NCBI GenBank assembly: GCA_036873755.1
Contig: JAVTVY010020309.1
Location: 1-64,000 of the forward strand
DNA length: 64,000 nt
Reading direction: 5' to 3'
Source of the DNA: Hanleya hanleyi
Lineage: Eukaryota; Mollusca; Polyplacophora; Lepidopleurida; Hanleyidae
Shown here one piece after another: positions 53,637 through 62,930 of the stretch (positions are counted from its first letter, which is position 1; every line of letters begins with the position of its first letter). Position numbers and translations under genes: made by a program. Under the pieces are notes generated by a model that did not search any database, had not been told where the DNA came from, and saw only the letters and a program-made list of their open reading frames with translations.

Positions 53637-53963
53637 TCAATGCCATAGCGCCAGGGTCAATAGGGCACAGACTAGTGTGAGGCCAACCAGCCGGCGCTGG
53701 TTCCGGCGTGAGCGCTCCTGGTCCATAGCGCGAGCATCAAGGATGGCTGTCATAGTCCAGTAGTGGTGAGTGATGGCACGCCTCTCCATCGAGTGCACTC
53801 TGTGGAGGACCGCTTCTGTGAACTCGTTCAAGATCTGGCGTCGCCCCTCGTTGTCGTCGCCATCTGCATACATGGACCGGACCACTGCTCGGTAACCCGT
53901 GAATGAATTCACCGCGGTGGCATGCTGTAAAATGCGAGTCGCATAGGGCTGGATCTCCGCCAT
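53637..53963 (-). CDS. Tail-anchored small membrane protein, element B, intact (108 aa)
   Basis: Same length as the chosen start in A. C-terminal anchor LVGLTLVCALLTLALWH after RSRRNQRR. Conservation of length and reading frame in both copies, while neighbours decay, suggests it was a real gene when the elements inserted. Confidence 0.65.
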   Translation of the reverse strand: MAEIQPYATRILQHATAVNSFTGYRAVVRSMYADGDDNEGRRQILNEFTEAVLHRVHSMERRAITHHYWTMTAILDARAMDQERSRRNQRRLVGLTLVCALLTLALWH

Positions 53964-54135
53964 GGCTCTGCAACCGTAGAAATGAAGGTGTGTGATCCCG
54001 AGAGACGTGTTTTATAGACCAGGTCACACATGCGCGCCTAGACGTCGTGTGTAGTCCGTGATACGTACTGTTCTGATGGGTTAGTCCAAAAAAGGGAGCA
54101 ACAACAACAACATAGATTACAGATCATTCCTTTTA

Positions 54136-54300
54136 TTATGCGTGAACATCATAGAAATGCATGTACTGACCTGTCTGTGGGGGTTTCCCCACAATGGCGT
54201 TCACCTTCGTGTCTTTTCGGGTACGTCCGTGTCTTTTCGGGTACGTCCGTGTCTTTTCGGTAAAGTCCGTGTCTTTTCGGATCGGTGACGTCCGTGTCTA
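54136..54300 (-). pseudogene. 3' part of the TIR-proximal small ORF, element B
   Basis: The C-terminal frame ..KVNAIVGKPPQTGQYMHFYDVHA matches A, with the stop overlapping AATAAA. Upstream are extra ~20-bp repeats (GTGTCTTTTCGGTACGTCC) and no in-frame ATG. Confidence 0.4.
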
Positions 54301-54508
54301 TCATCCGGGCACTTCGCGTCTGCGCCTGCATTGGATATGTATAAGGGTCTTCATGCGCGCGCGCGCGCAATGCGGCTCAGTCGAACACCAGTACACCAGT
54401 CTCGATCCTCGACTTGGGGTAGAGTGTGCTAAAAATAGATTACCAGCTAGCGTGCTATAAAAGGGAAGCGGCCTTGCCATTTCATCAGACACTCTATCAA
54501 CCACCAAG
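54301..54508. promoter_or_regulatory. Divergent promoter region of element B with TATA box at 54456-54462
   Basis: Lies between the minus-strand gene block and the plus-strand ZnF gene. It contains a GCGCGCGCG tract (~54355-54367) and TATAAAAGGG 47-53 bases before the ATG at 54509. The same TATA context, GCTATAAAAGGG, precedes the PolB fragment at 60477-60483. Confidence 0.6.
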
Positions 54509-55444
54509 ATGTTCACTTGCACAACTTGCCAGTTTACTCGTCTAGATAATTTACGACGCCACGAGGCCTCCACCCACAACGATGCACGGTATACTTGTAT
54601 AACCTGCGCACGGTCATTTAATCGGGAGGATAAGTTACTGCGCCACGAACGTTCATTCCACGAGGGCGAGACGGAACAATGTAAGGACTGTGGTCAACTC
54701 TTCAAACGAAGCAGTCAGTTGCTGCGACACCAACGGTTGATTCATGCCCCGTCTCCACGGTTTTGGCGACAACTTCCTACTGAAGAGGAGCCGCGGAAGG
54801 TCAGACCCAGTGAAGATAAGCCCGGGGAGACGAACGCCACTGGTGATGCGATGACGGAGAGCCCGCCTATACCAACAGTTGGGAAGAGCCTGGATTTCCA
54901 GCCGGACCCCACCGTTACGGTTTCGAGTCATACGTCATACATCGAACATTTTCTGGACGAGCCCATAAATGTTCCTAGCGATCTCTTACCCGAATATCAT
55001 TCAGAGAGTGACATCTCTCGGCGCCACTGGACCATGACACGGCACTGTTTCCACCGTTATCGCCCTATTCAAGATATCTACAATTTTCCACTGACCAAGC
55101 TCGCCCGTCTACGCAGCTACGTGGAAACCATCTTCAATGACCAACCTACGGCCTTCACATTAAATGTAGCATTTGGGTACATCTTATGCCATAAGATGAC
55201 GGATGAATTGCGCTATTTCTATTCCAGTGCCATCCACCCAGTGTACGACCAACCGTTTACCATCATTAACCGGAGGTCACTAGAGATGATGCTGGACCAA
55301 GTGGAACAATTGGATGTCTTGGGATGGGCCCAACAACAACGACCCAACACCAAGTGGACAGTGAAGAGGGTGACTAATGTTACATTTTTCCTTACCAAGG
55401 TGATTCACCACAGCCATCGGTTGAATGCGTCACTCGTGCACTGA
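54509..55444 (+). CDS. Stand-alone zinc-finger protein with a Polinton PolB N-terminal-type domain (311 aa)
   Basis: Three C2H2 fingers occupy residues ~4-80 (CTTC, CITC and CKDC, each followed by RRH or RH...H). A charged linker follows. Residues ~173-305 (RHWTMTRHCF, DIYNFPLTKL, FTLNVAFGYIL, ELRYFYSSAIHP, QRPNTKWTVKRVTNVTFFLTKVIHH) match the region that normally precedes the DNA polymerase domains in Polinton PolB proteins. Here the frame ends in TGA and the gene has its own TATA box and poly(A) signals, so it is a separate gene. It is the only plus-strand gene of the element. Possible roles: TIR binding, or a replication factor acting with a PolB supplied in trans. Confidence 0.8.
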   Translation: MFTCTTCQFTRLDNLRRHEASTHNDARYTCITCARSFNREDKLLRHERSFHEGETEQCKDCGQLFKRSSQLLRHQRLIHAPSPRFWRQLPTEEEPRKVRPSEDKPGETNATGDAMTESPPIPTVGKSLDFQPDPTVTVSSHTSYIEHFLDEPINVPSDLLPEYHSESDISRRHWTMTRHCFHRYRPIQDIYNFPLTKLARLRSYVETIFNDQPTAFTLNVAFGYILCHKMTDELRYFYSSAIHPVYDQPFTIINRRSLEMMLDQVEQLDVLGWAQQQRPNTKWTVKRVTNVTFFLTKVIHHSHRLNASLVH

Positions 55445-55543
55445 TGAATACCATAACATGCCGTACATACTCTCTATGTCTACATGCTGATCATTGACTT
55501 GAGCTCAGTAAACACTTGTACCTAATGTGACGGTGCGTTAAAT

Positions 55544-55549
55544 AATAAA
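55544..55549 (+). terminator. First poly(A) signal of the ZnF gene
   Basis: AATAAA 100 bases beyond the stop codon. Confidence 0.5.
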
Positions 55550-55595
55550 ACATGGTGTTTGATATTTCAATTTGTTTTGCTGTGAACATACTAAA

Positions 55596-55650
55596 CATAC
55601 CCAGGGCGGCTCCCCCAGCCTGGGTATGATGTAACATTGGGGATAATAAA
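55596..55650 (+). promoter_or_regulatory. 3' stem-loop (GGCTCCCCCAG) and second poly(A) signal of the ZnF gene
   Basis: CATACCCAGG (55596-55605) pairs perfectly with CCTGGGTATG (55619-55628) around GCGGCTCCCCCAG. TGATGTAACATTGGGGATAATAAA follows, with AATAAA at 55645-55650. The layout is the same as after the ATPase genes and at 62624-62674. Confidence 0.65.
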
Positions 55651-55814
55651 CTGTATGAACATTGCTGAACTTGTTGTTATTCACATCACCCCATTGACTT
55701 GATAGGCAGGTCCCATTAAGCCCGGTGACCAATATTAATGCTTTTGGCGATAGGGGTTTTCCCTTATTTTAGTGGTAAAGTCCGTTTTCCGTGTTTTTTC
55801 AGGAACAATTTTAC

Positions 55815-56788
55815 ATGCACCCACCCATGACTGGATGCCCCTTCACGAATGCTTCACTTTGATACCTCATACGACCCCATTGGACCATTAGTAGCTCCCC
55901 TAGCTCCAACACGGCTATTTTCATACCCTTGGGCCACCGCGCATGCGCAGAATGACGCTAGTTCAACCCGCTAGTCCAGTCAGATGCCCCCTCACATAAG
56001 CTTCACTTTGATACATCACTCGACCCCATCGGACCATTAGTGGCGTCGCTAACCCCAACTCGGCTATTTCCATACCCTTGGGCCACCGTGCATGCGCAGA
56101 ATGACGCTAGTTCAACCCCACTAGTCCAGTCAGATGCCCCTTCACATAAGCTTCACTTTGATACCTCACTCGACCCCATTGGACCATTAGTAGCTCCTCT
56201 AGCTCCAACACGGCTATTTTCATACCCTTGGGCCGCCGCGCATGCGCAGAATGACGCTAGTTCAACCCCACACCCAGCCCATCAGATGCCCCCTCACATA
56301 GGCTTCACATTGATACATCACTCGATCCCACTGGACCAGTAGTAACTCCCCTAGCTCCAAAACGGCTATTTCCATACCCTTGGGCCACACGAGTTGTCTC
56401 CCTTGCGTCAGTGGTTGTTGATTTTCTGCGGAGATACACGGGACAATAAACGCTCGACCCTAGGGTGGTACAGATGCTAGACTGATCCTATTAACATGGT
56501 ACAACACCTATAGATTATGTTTATTATTATTATATGGCTTAGAGGTTTTTTTGATGGTAATGTGAGGGTTTTTTCTCCCCGTGACCTCCTCACCGCCTCG
56601 TTTGCTCCCTTGCGCCGCCATTTTGACCACACACACACGCCGCCAATATGCAGATCGAGTTGTCTCCCCCTAGTGCGGGTTTTTGCCACCAATGTGTACA
56701 GATGGCGCCACTAGTTCCTCCTCAATCCTCCCCGTGACGTCACTACATCCGGGTGAAATGAGGCCTCAAATCAACTTTACCTACTACT
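55815..56788 (-). repeat. Right TIR of element B
   Basis: The complement matches 42737 onward: AGTAGTAGG, then TTTCACCCGGATGTAGTGACGTCACGGGG, GGGGGAGACAACTCG, one ATGGCGGC array unit (fewer than on the left), then subterminal units to ~55815. The outermost 30 bases are more diverged than the rest, but the terminal seven bases are identical to the left end and to element A. Confidence 0.88.
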
Positions 56789-56794
56789 CTCGTC
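56789..56794. other. Right target-site duplication of Polinton B (CTCGTC)
   Basis: CTCGTC directly after CTACTACT; matches 42731-42736 and 37568-37573. Confidence 0.88.
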
Positions 56795-58160
56795 ATTAAG
56801 AGGATAGATCATTGACTGGATGTGTTAATCTGTCTCGTCCAAAACATGATGTATTCCCAAACATTCACGAGAGACCACATATAGCAATAACCGCGCAACT
56901 GTGCTATGAAGAAGGCTACCAAACAAATGACCGGGGTGTCTGACTTATTTGACCATCAAAAGTATCAGATCAAAACTTGGATATAATGGTATTGCTATCC
57001 GTATCACTGATGGGTATTCTTTTGCCAAAAATTATCCCAATTCGTTTTAAGGGTTACTGCTCATATTGTGATTTGCGGATGCTGACGAAAAGTGGGCTAT
57101 GGAGTGTCGACACTCTCGGGAGAAATAACATAACACTCTCAGAAGACTCAGACTCGGACAGCGGTTTTCTCTGGACTTGAAATGGAGAACGACACAAATC
57201 GAAAGTCCGAAGATATAGTTTTTGCTGTATACACTTCGAACCAGCTGCAAGATTTCAATATACATTTTTGGACTTTAAATACAGATTCATTATGAATGTG
57301 TTCACACTCTGCGTGCATTGTGACCCATCAGACACAAAGTACAGTTTTGACAATTCAATTCAATTCTTTTTCTGTCTCCGAATTAAAACACAGACATCAA
57401 ACTAGCAGTCACAAAATACAAAAGCAGTGCAGTTACGCCCACCATGCAATTAAAACCATACAGGTTGAAATTAAGTAACTGTTTCTCACAAATAACTGTG
57501 TACATAGATGTTTTACACTACCTGATCCGAGAATGTAATTACGGCAATAGCTTTGCCAAAACAAACAGCTCTGAAAATTAGAACAAATTCATACTGTGAA
57601 ATGAACCATGCAATATGTAGGCATAACTTGGAAACAGTATGTTATAGAAATATGCAATCAACATGCATATATTACACTTAAGGTTAATTAAAGAAATATT
57701 AGTATAATAAATTTGGCAAAAGTATTACGCCTATGAAATCATCCATCTTAATATGAATATCGAGAAGATCTATATTGCATGATATTCATACGGCGCCTAA
57801 CCACAAGTGAAGCGGAACGAAACAAGTTACGACACAGAATCAATTATCATGCGCACTACGATCTAACTTCTGATATTCATCACCGAATTTGAGAAAGAGT
57901 AAGAGGCGCTTGGTGAGATGGCTTTCTCACAGCAGTTTCTGCAAAAACGTTTTGTGCCGTGGATCGCAAACACAGGATTTTACACAGGATTTTACTTAGA
58001 GAAATATGTATAAATCATATGCAGATCCCTCCATCAATATTACTTTCCAATGAAGGTGGATATACTCTTCACGGTATCAATGATATGGGGATTATCCAAA
58101 GCAAAATGATTGTCTAGTTAGTTTTTGGTGAGTGAGAAGGAACGGACTTCTAAATTTCTG
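56795..58160. other. Host DNA right of element B, no gene recognised
   Basis: AT-rich. Short frames (e.g. 56977-57180) have no recognisable features and no flanking splice signals I trust. Confidence 0.4.
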
Positions 58161-58164
58161 TATT

Positions 58165-58395
58165 GCATATACTCTCTAAAAAAAGTGGAGTGAAATTTCA
58201 TTCAAGTAAGAGTGGAAATTCATCCCATCCAGTGAGATTTTCACTCAACGTTACTTTTCACTCAACGTGAGTTACTTTTCACTCAAGTTGAATTAAATCA
58301 ACTCAACTTTAGTGACATTCACTCAAGCATAAGAGTGGAAGTGGTTTTAACTCAAGTTGAGTGAAAAGTAACTCAAGTTTGAGTGAACAGGTAAG
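58165..58395. repeat. ACTCAA/TTGAGT clustered short repeats
   Basis: About fifteen ACTCAA or TTGAGT words in both orientations (e.g. TTTTCACTCAACGT, AACTCAAGTTGAGTGAAAAG) make many overlapping small palindromes within 230 bases. Confidence 0.65.
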
Positions 58396-58401
58396 TAGTA
58401 T

Positions 58402-58630
58402 ATAAACGGCATCTTCAGTCCGATTTTTGACGACCTTTCTTACCTCCATTTTCAGAGAGCGCGACTGGTTGCCATGATTAGACGTGAAGTCACTTCCGGT
58501 TTCCTGTCACGTGACCAGAAGTTGCAGCGCCGGGGTCAAAAGTGACTTCCGGTCACGTGACACCATGGCAACCAGTCCCGCTCTCTAAAAATGAAGGTAA
58601 GAAAGGTCTTCAAAAATCGGACTGAAGATC
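58402..58630. repeat. ~230-bp near-perfect palindrome with E-box, ETS and X-box-like motifs
   Basis: ATCTTCAGTCCGATTTTTGA at ~58409 pairs with TCAAAAATCGGACTGAAGAT at ~58611. AGAGAGCG.GACTGGTTGCCATG pairs with CATGGCAACCAGTC.CGCTCTCT. The centre carries two GTCACGTGAC sites and CACTTCCGG. Probably a foldback MITE. Confidence 0.75.
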
Positions 58631-59045
58631 CCTTTTACAATAGCGGATATTAATAATGGTGCAACAAAAATGGCACTTCCGGGTCATCTGACAACCTGGA
58701 GTTATCTCCCCCTAGTTCTAGTTTTTTATCACCAAGGCAGCGAGGGACGTGACCGGAACCGGAAGTGACGTCACGAGGTATGACCTCCTCACATGTATGC
58801 AAAAATCGGCCTGAACATTGGCCTTTTACAATAGCGGATATCAATAATGGTGCAACAAAAAGGGACTGGTGGCGCCCCCTGTCAGATGTAGGTCAATAAC
58901 TTGTAACTCAATGGGTAAATCCCCTTTTACAATAGCGGGTATTATTATTGGTGCCCAGGGGTCACTTTCGGGTCACCTGACAACCTGAAGTTATCTCCCC
59001 CTAGTTCCCGCTTTTATGGGACCTGGCCATATATACGAGAGTCGG
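58631..59045. repeat. Diverged tandem units with CCTTTTACAATAGCGGATATTAATAATGG
   Basis: Units at ~58630, ~58812 and ~58921 share that string and TGACAACCTG.AGTTATCTCCCCCTAGTTC. The first unit also pairs partly with the palindrome to its left. Confidence 0.6.
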
Positions 59046-59099
59046 TCATCAAGGTCAATACGACCGAATTAGCTCCTTCAAATGGTTCACTACGGTATA

Positions 59100-59764
59100 C
59101 AAAAGAACCCAAACTCACAATGGTGTATGAACAAAAAAACACATTTTATATAACAGATAACAACAGATATTCCCCTTATTATAACATTTGAGGTCCAGTG
59201 GAATATCCGCAGTGTCAATCCATCTATACTTTAGCGTTTCATATATACGACAGTCCCGTGGAATATCCGCAGTATCAGTCCATCTATGCTTTAGCGTTTA
59301 TAGAACATATATACAACAGTTATTCGCTTTATTATAACATTTTGAAGTCCAGTGGAATATCCGCAGTGTGAGTCCATCTACAACTTAGCGTTTATAGAAC
59401 ATATATACAACAGTTATTCGCCTTATTATAACATTTGAAGTCCAGTGGAATATCCGCAGTGTCAGTCCATCTATACTTTAGTGTTTATAGAACATATATA
59501 CAACAGTTATTCGCCTTATTATAAACATTTGAAGTCCAGTGGAATATTCGCAGTGTCAGTCCATCTTTACTTTAGGGTTTATAGAACATATATGCAACAG
59601 TTAGTTCCCTTATTATAAACATTTGAAGTTCGGTGGAATATTCGCAGTGTAAGTTCATATTTATCACTCTAAATATCCATACACGTTGTTGTCTAGAACA
59701 TATATACAACAGTTACATTAGAAGTCCAGTGCAATATCTGTAGTGTAAGTTCACATTGATTTTA
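59100..59764. repeat. ~100-bp tandem array with GTCCAGTGGAATATCCGCAGTGT
   Basis: Six or more units share ACATATATACAACAGTTATTCGCCTTATTATAACATTTGAAGTCCAGTGGAATATCCGCAGTGT in pieces, getting more diverged toward 59764. It begins directly beyond the stop of the PolB fragment, like the 3' arrays after the proteases. Confidence 0.75.
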
Positions 59765-60425
59765 TCATTTTTTCATGGTATCCATGCGCTCATCAAATAT
59801 GGTGGGTGAATTGTAGAAGACACCGCCTGGGGAATTTTCGTTTGGTGGTCTTGTCACAGGTTTTCTCGTGACGGTGTAAAAGCCAAGACGGGTCAAACAC
59901 GCGATGGCATTTACTACGGCTATATGACTGGGCATACCTGTTTATGTTCGTGATATACGAGAAATGCCCGCCACTGTAGGTTTGGTACAAATTCAAGTTC
60001 ATAGTTGTGCCGTATTTCCCCGGGGAACGATGCACGAGTCGGACTACGAGTCGATGGGACAATATTGACGTGGAACACATTTTCCACCACATCCAGCTGT
60101 GATAACGGGACTCCGCGGAAGTCCTGATATTTCATGTTCTGTTCACGTAAGTATTTTTCCCAATACTGGTTGGCCATTCGAGTACATTTCCCAGGTAGAA
60201 GTTTGTTGAGATGGATAGCCAGGCAGCGAAATAAACATTTCCGATCGGTGTAGGGCCCATCGCTTCCACTCACTATAAGGCGTACATGACTTGTCTGTGT
60301 TTTAACCAGTCCGGGAGATGAATTGGGGCGCCGATAGGGTGGCCCTCTGTGATATGGCCAGTATTCTCCCACTGTTTGTATTTGTACAGCGTGGTGATTA
60401 GGAACTCGTGGTTATTGTGCAACAT
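59765..60425 (-). pseudogene. Polinton PolB N-terminal segment, truncated and frameshifted
   Basis: ATG at 60425 (MLHNNHEFLITTLYKYKQWEN) lies ~52 bases from GCTATAAAAGGGG. In other frames follow GPYTDRKCLFRCLAIHL, LDVVENVFHVNI, MNLNLYQTYSGGHFSYITNI, a degenerate finger (SRSKCHRVF..RHEKTC) and a NSPTIFDERM end. This is the region just before the exonuclease domain in Polinton PolB. At least three frame changes (near 60320, 60020 and 59830) and a stop at 59765 show decay; exonuclease and polymerase domains are absent. Confidence 0.8.
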
Positions 60426-60476
60426 GGCTTCGCCTCGACTTTGAGAAAATGGATACAGGATTCAAATTTCCACCCC

Positions 60477-60483
60477 TTTTATA
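60477..60483 (-). promoter_or_regulatory. TATA box of the PolB-segment gene
   Basis: CGCTATAAAAGGGGTGG on the minus strand, 52 bases before the ATG at 60425; very similar to the ZnF-gene TATA box of element B. Confidence 0.55.
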
Positions 60484-60489
60484 GCGGCT

Positions 60490-60982
60490 GGCTCCTGGCA
60501 CGTTGCCAAATTTTTGTGTTTTCTGGAGGGCCTTTAATTGAGGCTAAAATTGAAATTCAGGGCTGTACAACGCTAAAAAAATTATAGAGGTAAATTTGTT
60601 CAAATGTGTGCTGGTTTGGGCAGGGACAATTGACGTCAACACTGCAAAAAAATTATAGAGGTCAATTTGTTCATATGTCAGGTTCGGCGAAAATTACAGA
60701 ATGATATTTGACCGATAAGGGTATTTTTTTCGTTCTAACCCCCAATATGCGAAAAAACAAGAAAACACAGTTTTGAGCGACCTGCTTGAATTTGATTGGC
60801 TGACGCGAGAAGCCTCCCCAAAACGCTACAATCCCACCGAAAGTTCCCAAAAATGTGTGTTTCCGGACAGCCTTTAATTGAGGCTAAAATTAAAGCTCAG
60901 GGCAGTACAACGCTAAAAACAAAATCATAGAGATCAATTTGGTCATATGTCAGGTCTGGTGTCAATTACGGAATGATATTTG
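60490..60982. repeat. Duplicated ~340-bp block with CCTTTAATTGAGGCTAAAATT
   Basis: CCTTTAATTGAGGCTAAAATT, CAGGGC.GTACAACGCTAAAAA and TCATATGTCAGGT recur at ~60531/60872, ~60561/60899 and ~60672/60946. An internal AAAAATTATAGAGGTCAATTTG is also repeated. Confidence 0.65.
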
Positions 60983-61050
60983 TGCGTCGGGAATTGAACC
61001 CGGGTCACTTTATCTAGAGGCAGACACGTTACCCATTACGCCACCAATCA
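60983..61050 (-). tRNA. tRNA-like sequence (pseudogene or SINE head)
   Basis: On the minus strand an A box (TGGCGTAATGGGT, 61031-61043) and a perfect B box (GGTTCAATTCC, 60990-61000) have tRNA spacing. The T-arm folds, but the acceptor and anticodon stems do not pair well. So it is probably a tRNA-derived SINE or tRNA pseudogene, nearest in look to tRNA-Arg, not a working tRNA gene. Confidence 0.5.
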
Positions 61051-61684
61051 AATGATACGAACGAAGGTTGAAAATAGCATATATATGTCTACCATTATGC
61101 TGGCGCAATATTGATGAAAAAATTCAGAAAGTCTTACTGATTTCAATTATTTCAGATATATACTTAACATGTTAAATAGTAAGCCGGATTTCCCCCCAAA
61201 GTATGAATCACATAGACCGTAATTGAATTTCCAAAACAGCCCTTGGTGTCCTTCTAGTTTCTACGACAAACATATTCATGAAAATGATGACAAATTAGGG
61301 CGGAGAAATCAAAGTGATCAGGACTCATTAATTTATTCCCTTTCACGCAAATCTTTAGTAAAAGACGACAGATTCATGCGTGGGTTAGAAGAGAAACCAG
61401 AAACTTTGTGTTGGGCGATTGTATCCGGAAGCGGACAACATTCCTACAGGTTGCAATTCGTCCATTTCAAGATCCCCACTTCACAACAGTTTTCATTGTG
61501 GGTATCTTAAAACCGCCAGTTAAGAGATTCAAAATGCTTCTATTAAATTGGGCTTCATGGCAATAAGAAGTATTAAAACATTTTTAATGTTTTACTTTTC
61601 ATTCCGTGTTTCTACTTAAATCCAAAATAAAAAATATTGAGGAACTTGTATGTATTATTCTCAAAACTAGTAGGTACACCTCGA
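61051..61684. other. AT-rich DNA, no gene recognised
   Basis: One plus-strand frame (61223-61510) is open for 95 codons with normal-looking composition but no motif and no clear start context. Confidence 0.35.
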
Positions 61685-62420
61685 AGATAAAAGCGCAGAA
61701 GACAAAGGGTATGAAAATAGACGTTTTGGTGTCTAGGTGGGTCACTAGTGGTCTGATTGGGTCGAGTGAAGTATTAATGTGAAACATACGTGATGGAGCA
61801 TCCGACGGGATGGGTGTGACGTGGAACCGACGTCATTCTGCGCATGCGCGCTAGACAAAGTGTATGTAAATATACGTTTTGGGGTCTAGTTGGGCCACTA
61901 TTGGTCCGATTGGGTCGTATGAGATATCAATGTGAAGCATTCGTGAAGCAGCATCCGCCGGACACCGTTTTCAGCATTCCGCGCATGCGCAATAGACAAA
62001 CGGCATTGGAATGGACGTTTTGGGATCGAGGTGGGCCACTATTGGCCCGATAGGGGCGAGTGAGGTGTCAATGTGAGGCATACGCGAGGGTCCCTCCAAC
62101 GGGAAGGGTGTCACGTCCGTTTTCATCATTCCGCGCATGCGCAGTCTGGTCGTAATGTAGAAAGCACGCATTTTGGAGGATCTTTTGGGGTAGAGATGAA
62201 GCATCCCTGGTCCAGATCGACCGTGTGGGGTATCAGTGTGAAGCTCTCGTGGGGTAGAGTCAGAATGGCATATTTTTTATTGCAAGTCTCGTCAATCTGC
62301 GCATGCGCAGTCGGGTGTAGTAAGTAAAGTGGTCATTTGGGGTTTTTTGGGGGGTAGAGAGGGATCATCCTTGGTCCGAATGCGTCGTGTGAAGTGGCAT
62401 CTTGTAGCAACGCCCGCCAA
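61685..62420. repeat. Polinton-type subterminal units (third element end)
   Basis: Four units contain CTGCGCATGCGC or a variant (~61838, ~61979, ~62130, ~62298), GGGTCGAGTGAAGTATTAATGTGAA and GTTTTGGGATCGAGGTGGGCCAC. The last part (TCATCTTGTAGCAACGCC) equals the inner arm sequence of the 18.8-20.9 kb inverted repeat. Confidence 0.75.
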
Positions 62421-62680
62421 CGCCAAGCTTAACGCTTCAACGCCCTGGTGAATTAGCCCCAAAACTCTGATTTTCATGAAATTGTCACTAATTCATCGAA
62501 ATGCGGTGCCCTCAACGCTCGTCGTTAGGTCTTAACGCCTTAATGCCCTAGCATAACACCTTGACGCCATGATGTAGACAGGTGAGAGAACAAAAATAAG
62601 AACAAGGATGACAGGTCAATCATTTTATTATCCCTCCAGTACATCATACCCACACTGGGGGAGCCGCGTTGGGTGCAGTA
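62421..62680 (-). promoter_or_regulatory. 3' end of an unknown transcription unit: stem-loop GGCTCCCCCAG plus AATAAA
   Basis: On the minus strand ACCCA (62674-62670) pairs with TGGGT (62652-62648) around a loop with GCGGCTCCCCCAG. TATGATGTACTGGAGGGATAATAAA follows (AATAAA at 62624-62629). Nearly identical in order to the ZnF-gene 3' end of element B. No coding frame is recognised upstream. Confidence 0.55.
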
Positions 62681-62699
62681 CGCCCACTTTCGAGTTACC

Positions 62700-62930
62700 C
62701 TATCCTACTGGTAGGATAGCAGTAGGATAGCTGGAGGATAGCTGTACCATCCACGTATCATGGCCGGACCAGCCACGGATGATGGCTGGATGATGGCCGG
62801 ATCCTCCGTGGATGATGGCTGGTTCATCCGTGGATGATGGCTGGATCATCCGTGGATGATGACTGGATCATCCACGGATGATGGTCGAACCATCCACGGA
62901 TGATGGTCGGATCCTCCACGTATGGTTTGG
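62700..62930. repeat. Hairpin-rich tandem repeat with ATCATCCGTGGATGAT
   Basis: Units of ~27 bp (GATGATGGCTGGATCATCCGTG) contain ATCATCC-GT-GGATGAT, a perfect inverted repeat. A smaller TAGGATAGC repeat lies at 62700-62745. It sits just inside the 3' stem-loop. Confidence 0.75.

Larger units (their letters stand above)
42737..56788 (-). mobile_element. Polinton/Maverick element B, complete with TSD, no PolB core (14,052 bp)
   Basis: The ends are AGTAGTAGG...CCTACTACT with a perfect 6-bp CTCGTC duplication. The gene block is the same as in A and roughly 95 percent identical, but the TIRs differ from A after the first seven bases. It adds a divergent plus-strand gene (54509-55444) with zinc fingers and a PolB-N-type domain. 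No PolB exonuclease or polymerase domain is present. Later events are a 648-bp insertion and a 752-bp duplication in the left arm and internal deletions in pX-like, ATPase, membrane-protein and integrase genes. Confidence 0.92.

Noticed and set aside
37604..56758. TIR of element B starting at TTTCACCCGG
   Set aside because: No target duplication at those borders; extending outward through the diverged 30 bases gives AGTAGTAGG ends and a perfect CTCGTC duplication, so the true ends are 42737 (and its duplicate 37574) and 56788.
60983..61050. Functional tRNA gene
   Set aside because: A and B boxes are good, but acceptor and anticodon stems do not pair; kept only as a tRNA-like sequence.
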